A DNA stretch of 17,677 nt from Desulfobulbaceae bacterium (GTDB lineage Bacteria; Desulfobacterota; Desulfobulbia; Desulfobulbales; Desulfocapsaceae), in the NCBI GenBank assembly GCA_027067035.1, contig JAMOMO010000032.1, positions 1 to 17,677 of the forward strand, written 5' to 3'. Positions 14,168 to 17,677 of this stretch are shown piece by piece (position 1 is the stretch's first letter; each line of letters starts with the position of its first letter). The notes below the pieces were generated by a model. That model was not told the origin of the DNA, searched no databases, and saw nothing but the letters and a program-made list of their open reading frames with translations. Both the position numbers and the translations under genes were made by a program.

Positions 14168-14545
14168 TTAGCTCTCGTTTATTTCCACTCTTGGGGCATC
14201 GTGCCACAGCCCTTCCAGATCGTAAAAAGATCGCTGTTCGTGGTAGAAAATATGAACTACTACATCACCAAAGTCAAGAAGAACCCACATTCCATCCTGA
14301 ATTCCCTCTGCTTTGGCGGCACTGATACGCTTGGATCTCATGGCACTTTCCATGGCTTCAGCAAGGCCCTGAACATGACGGCTTGAGCGTCCGCTCATGA
14401 TGACAAAGTAGTCGGTAAAGGATGAGAGTCCCCGGACATCGAGAACCACCAGGTCTTCAGCTTTGGTGTCCAGTGCTGCCTTGGCGCAGATGGTAGCCAG
14501 TTCAAGGCCACTTTTATCCTGCAGTTCTTTTTTGAGTTTTTTCAT
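14168..14545 (-). CDS. rsfS: Ribosomal silencing factor RsfS
   Basis: A 125-residue protein of the RsfS/YbeB (Iojap, DUF143) family, which binds ribosomal protein uL14 and blocks subunit joining under nutrient limitation. Visible signatures are 'DLVVLDVRGLSSFTDYFVIMSGRSSRHVQ' across about 31-59 and the near-invariant C-terminal 'DFGDVVVHIFYHEQRSFYDLEGLW' region (91-114). It starts 20 bases after topB. The likely Shine-Dalgarno AGAGG is rather far (about 14 bases) and can pair with CCTC in a 4-bp hairpin (14555-14566), so its translation may depend on coupling with topB. The usual neighbours nadD and rlmH are not here. Confidence 0.93.
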   Translation of the reverse strand: MKKLKKELQDKSGLELATICAKAALDTKAEDLVVLDVRGLSSFTDYFVIMSGRSSRHVQGLAEAMESAMRSKRISAAKAEGIQDGMWVLLDFGDVVVHIFYHEQRSFYDLEGLWHDAPRVEINES

Positions 14546-14565
14546 AATAGTATTGAGGCGTACCT

Positions 14566-17031
14566 CTAGTTCTTGCTTTTGGCTTGAGATTTCCGTTTTC
14601 GTGGCGGAAATTCAAAGCTTATTTTCCCTGCCTTATTCATGAGAAGATAGGCGTCAAAGGGTCTTTTTTTCTTGGAAATAAATTTGGTTATAAGTTCTGT
14701 CTTGCCGTCGGTGAGCAGCTGTCTGATATGGTCTCCGGTGATGGCACGGTCCAGGATGATCTTTGAGATCTGCAGTCCCTTCTCTTTGTCGCCATCAAGC
14801 TTTGAGGCAGACATGTAGGCGGCTGGAGTCTCGAATACCGGGGTGTCGTCTATGGGGGAGAGTCCCAGAGAGGTGGTCTTTTTTATGGCCTCCACATCAA
14901 GGTCGTCGATGGAGTCGGCAAAAAGAAACTCAATCTTGTTATTGTTCAGGCGAACAGAGGCGGTGAACAGTTTGCCGCGTTTGCTTCTGAAGTCGCTGAA
15001 CGGACCAAGGGTTTTACCCTTGATGAGGCTGACGATCTCCTCCTGACTCATGAGGCGGCCGCCCAGAATCTTTCTCAGGGTTATTTTTTCATCTTCAGAA
15101 ATATAGGCGGTGGGGGTTTCAAGAAAACGAATTCCCTCCACCGGGCTGAATGGAGCCTCGATTATGGCCGGAGCTTTCTCAAATTCACGGATCTGGGCTA
15201 TGATATGTCTGGTGAGCTCGCGGATCTCATCCATGAACTGTTTGCGGGTGAACCTGCCATGGAGGATCTGGTTGAGTTTGAACTCCCATTCTCCTGTCAT
15301 CTGCGGCGAGGCCAGGACTTCAATCTTCAAGGCCTCCAGGAGTGACAGGAGCTCAAAGGCCTTCCCCGTGGGGGTCAGTTCCCTGCCTTCGCGGACGATA
15401 TATTTTTCCTTGAGCAGCTTCTCAATGATGGCGGCCCGGGTTGCGGGGGTTCCCAGTCCGCTTTCCTTCATTGCCTCGGCAAGTTCTTCATCATCCACAA
15501 ACTTCCCGGAATGTTCCATGGCGGAGAGGAGGGTTGCCTCGTTGAATCGCGGCGGGGGCCTGGTGGCCGACTTCTCCCTGGCAAGTTCCTTGCAATGCAC
15601 AGCACTCCCCTTCGGGATCTCTGTCAGCAGTTTGTCGGATTCCTGCTGGCCGTTGTTTTGATAGATGATCTTCCAGCCCGGATCGGTCTGAATCTTGCCC
15701 TCGGTGAGAAAGGTCTCATCACAGACCATGGAGATTCTTCTGGTGTTCAGGTAGCGGGCCGGTGGGAAAAAGACGGCAAGGAAGCGCTGGACCACCATGG
15801 TGTATATTTTGAGCTCCGCATCGCTCAGTGAAGATGGCAGAAGGGTTGTGGGGATAATGGCGTGATGGTCTGAGATTTTTGTATTGTTGAATATCAGTTT
15901 GTCTTTTTTGAGATATCCCCTGTCCAGCGCAGTGCGGGCATGTACCCCCATCTGCCAGTCCAGCTGCTGTTTGACTGTTTTTTTGACATTTCCCAGGTAA
16001 TCTTCAGGCAGATGCCGGCTGTCGGTTCTGGGGTAGGTGAGGACCTTGTGTCGCTCGTAAAGCGCCTGGGCTATGGAGAGGGTGTTTTTTGCAGAAAAAC
16101 CGAAACGGCCGTTGGCTTCCCGCTGCAGGGAGGTGAGATCGTAGAGTGCCGGTGCCCGCTGGGATGATTTTTTACTGGTCTCAGTAACATCCGCAGGCTG
16201 ATCGGCACATTTTTCCAGAAGCTTGTCAACGTCCTTTTCATGCCAGAGTCTGTCGGCCCTTGCGTGTTCATTCTTCGGGTCTTTCTTAAAGTCCGGATTG
16301 ATCCATTTTCCGGTGTAACTTCCCCTGTCAAAGGAGAATGTGGCCTGGACCGTGTAGTAGTCGCGCGGTTTAAATGCCAGCCGCAGCTGTTCACGTTTTA
16401 CCAGCAGAGAGAGGGTGGGAGTCTGTACTCTGCCGCAGGGAGTGAGGAAAAATCCGCCTTTTCTGGAGTTGAATCCGGTGAGGGCGCGGGTGGCATTGAG
16501 GCCGATGAGCCAGTCGGACTCGGAGCGGCACAAAGCAGCGTCTTCCAGGGCATGCATTTCCTCATTGTCCCGGAGGTTGGCAAAGGCCTCTTTGATGGAT
16601 TCGCGGGTCATGGATTGCAGCCATAATCGTTTGAAACTTTTTCTGGCAACGGATGTGTTCCAGACGTAGCGAATGATGTATTTAAAGATGAGTTCGCCTT
16701 CACGTCCTGCATCACAGCCGTTTATGATTTCAGTGACATCTTTCCGGCGGATCAGTTTCTGGAGAGCATTCAGCTGTCCCTTTGTTCCCTGCAGCCCTTT
16801 CAGGGGAAACTCCTCCGGGATGATGGGCAGATTGTCAAGGGACCAGCTCTTGTATTTCGGGTCGATTTCTTCGGGGTACTTGATGGCAACCAGGTGACCG
16901 ATGGCATAGGACACTATATACGAGTCACTTTCGAAGTGGGTCTTGGTCTTTTTGAATTTACCGGGCAGAACTTTTACCAGGTCACCGGCCACACTGGGCT
17001 TTTCTGCAATGATGAGAGTTTTTTCTGTCAT
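14566..17031 (-). CDS. topB: DNA topoisomerase III (type IA)
   Basis: Relaxes and decatenates DNA by single-strand cutting. Counted from this start (821 residues): Toprim glutamate E10 in 'IAEKPS' and 'DAGREGELIF' with D107; catalytic tyrosine Y333 in 'TYPRTDSR'; 'LTPCGRVQTPTLSLL' (196-210) and 'RFNEATLL' typical of TopB. The C-terminal 190 residues contain two copies of the topoisomerase C-terminal repeat ('FLETPTAY...' about 636-705 and 'VFETPAAY...' about 732-808), without zinc-finger cysteines, then a basic tail 'PPRKRKSQAKSKN'. The frame extends nine codons upstream to an ATG at 17058, but the inner ATG fits the family N-terminus better; neither has a good ribosome-binding site. It follows the hydrolase gene and leads the tight rsfS-thrC-punA-mtaD group. 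Confidence 0.94.
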   Translation of the reverse strand: MTEKTLIIAEKPSVAGDLVKVLPGKFKKTKTHFESDSYIVSYAIGHLVAIKYPEEIDPKYKSWSLDNLPIIPEEFPLKGLQGTKGQLNALQKLIRRKDVTEIINGCDAGREGELIFKYIIRYVWNTSVARKSFKRLWLQSMTRESIKEAFANLRDNEEMHALEDAALCRSESDWLIGLNATRALTGFNSRKGGFFLTPCGRVQTPTLSLLVKREQLRLAFKPRDYYTVQATFSFDRGSYTGKWINPDFKKDPKNEHARADRLWHEKDVDKLLEKCADQPADVTETSKKSSQRAPALYDLTSLQREANGRFGFSAKNTLSIAQALYERHKVLTYPRTDSRHLPEDYLGNVKKTVKQQLDWQMGVHARTALDRGYLKKDKLIFNNTKISDHHAIIPTTLLPSSLSDAELKIYTMVVQRFLAVFFPPARYLNTRRISMVCDETFLTEGKIQTDPGWKIIYQNNGQQESDKLLTEIPKGSAVHCKELAREKSATRPPPRFNEATLLSAMEHSGKFVDDEELAEAMKESGLGTPATRAAIIEKLLKEKYIVREGRELTPTGKAFELLSLLEALKIEVLASPQMTGEWEFKLNQILHGRFTRKQFMDEIRELTRHIIAQIREFEKAPAIIEAPFSPVEGIRFLETPTAYISEDEKITLRKILGGRLMSQEEIVSLIKGKTLGPFSDFRSKRGKLFTASVRLNNNKIEFLFADSIDDLDVEAIKKTTSLGLSPIDDTPVFETPAAYMSASKLDGDKEKGLQISKIILDRAITGDHIRQLLTDGKTELITKFISKKKRPFDAYLLMNKAGKISFEFPPRKRKSQAKSKN

Positions 17032-17129
17032 GTTGTTTCTATATGGAGTGCCTGTCATAAGCAGGTTCAGTCATGTGTGGGTGGCGTCTGAATACGGAAG
17101 GTTGTTCGTGCTGTTTTGAACAGGACAGA

Positions 17130-17677
17130 CTAGCCGCTAATGGTTTTGGCAAATTCGACAAGTGATTTGTGCCACAGCTCGGGCTGCTCCAGGTAACAGG
17201 GGTGCCTGGCTCCCGCAAAGACCACAAGTTCAGAGCCGCTGACCTCTTTATTCAGGAGCTTTCCGTTTTCCGGGTCTGAAATCTGATCGTTTTCACCCCA
17301 GAGGATAAGGGTTTTTTCCGGAAGTTCTTTTAAACGGGCCCGGTTTTCAGCTACTCCCACTGCACCGATAAGAACAAGACCGGCAACCTTTTCCCGATGG
17401 CGCAGGGTATATTCAATGGCGATTTTACCACCCATGGAAGGGCCTGTCAGGATGACACTGGAAATGTTCATGGTCTGGAGAACCTGGTCTATCACCTCTT
17501 CAGGACTGATTTCCGCAGCAGGGCTCTTTCCAAATCCCGGCAGATCAAGTGCCACAAAGGAGAGGCCTGCCGCAGCCAGAGCATCCAGGGTGCCCAGTTC
17601 CTGCCAGGTTTCGGCCTGGAAGGCCTTGCCGTGGAGGAGGAGAAGCGGGACGCCATCCAGTTTTTTACTCTGCAGAA
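17130..17677 (-). CDS. Alpha/beta hydrolase, N-terminus beyond the window
   Basis: The frame is open to the window edge (last full codon at 17675), so the gene continues upstream; the visible part is 182 residues plus the stop. Fold marks: the oxyanion 'LLLLHGKAF' (His-Gly), 'ALDLPGFGKS' after it, the nucleophile in 'GPSMGGKIA' (G-x-S-x-G), the acid in 'ILWGENDQISDP' and the catalytic histidine in 'GARHPCYLEQPELW'. The full triad is therefore present. There is little room for a lid between 'GAVGVAENRARLKELPEK' and the acid strand, so it is a minimal hydrolase. The substrate is unknown. It is the upstream neighbour of topB, 71 to 98 bases away depending on the topB start. No terminator is evident between them. 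Confidence 0.88.
   Translation of the reverse strand, partial: LQSKKLDGVPLLLLHGKAFQAETWQELGTLDALAAAGLSFVALDLPGFGKSPAAEISPEEVIDQVLQTMNISSVILTGPSMGGKIAIEYTLRHREKVAGLVLIGAVGVAENRARLKELPEKTLILWGENDQISDPENGKLLNKEVSGSELVVFAGARHPCYLEQPELWHKSLVEFAKTISG

Noticed and set aside
14555..14566. GAGG-CGTA-CCTC hairpin between topB and rsfS as a terminator
   Set aside because: The stem has only four pairs and no T-run; at most it hides a weak ribosome-binding site.
17032..17129. A promoter or terminator between the hydrolase and topB
   Set aside because: Only a 5-bp CTGTT/AACAG dyad and no convincing -35/-10 pair are visible.

Overview
The window looks like chromosomal DNA of a Gram-negative anaerobe, most likely a Desulfobacterota (Desulfobulbales-like) sulfur-metabolising bacterium. 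The main reasons are the split, ferredoxin-rich glutamate synthase, a periplasmic PhnD-type binding protein, tandem tatA genes and a periplasm-sensing diguanylate cyclase. This assignment rests on gene style only; no rRNA or other marker is present. I see no tRNA, rRNA, CRISPR array, insertion sequence or prophage. Apart from the first gene, everything reads on the minus strand.

Left part (1-1690): a small cysteine-rich YkgJ-like protein on the plus strand converges on a solitary PhnD-type periplasmic binding protein. A perfect 11-bp hairpin separates the two. The binding protein has its own candidate promoter and is cut off from the upstream operon by a strong intrinsic terminator.

Glutamate synthase block (1688-7084): three genes together make one glutamate synthase. 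Reading along the minus strand, they encode the class II amidotransferase, the FMN/Fe-S synthase core with an N-terminal 2[4Fe-4S] ferredoxin, and a fusion of the GXGXG domain, a GltD-type FAD/NAD(P) module and a C-terminal ferredoxin. Candidate promoters lie before the first and third genes, and each overlaps a similar inverted repeat. A 362-base gap (6922-7283) separates this block from the next.

c-di-GMP block (7284-9930): a PilZ protein is followed by a membrane diguanylate cyclase with two periplasmic amino-acid-binding-type domains, behind a candidate promoter.

Tat and salvage block (9961-17677): in transcription order this reads alpha/beta hydrolase (cut by the window edge), topB, rsfS, thrC, a purine nucleoside phosphorylase, an MTA/SAH deaminase, then two tatA genes ending at a strong terminator. 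From topB to the deaminase the genes are nearly touching or overlapping (20, 3, -17 and -4 bases), so they look like one operon. The deaminase and the phosphorylase fit together as a route that deaminates methylthioadenosine (or a related nucleoside) and then splits the resulting 6-oxopurine nucleoside. The tatA pair has its own promoter, embedded in the end of the deaminase gene.

Most of this is housekeeping. The most interesting points are the domain fusion and the altered nucleotide-binding site of the glutamate synthase, the shared dyads at its promoters, the degenerate second sensor domain of the cyclase, and the solitary binding protein.
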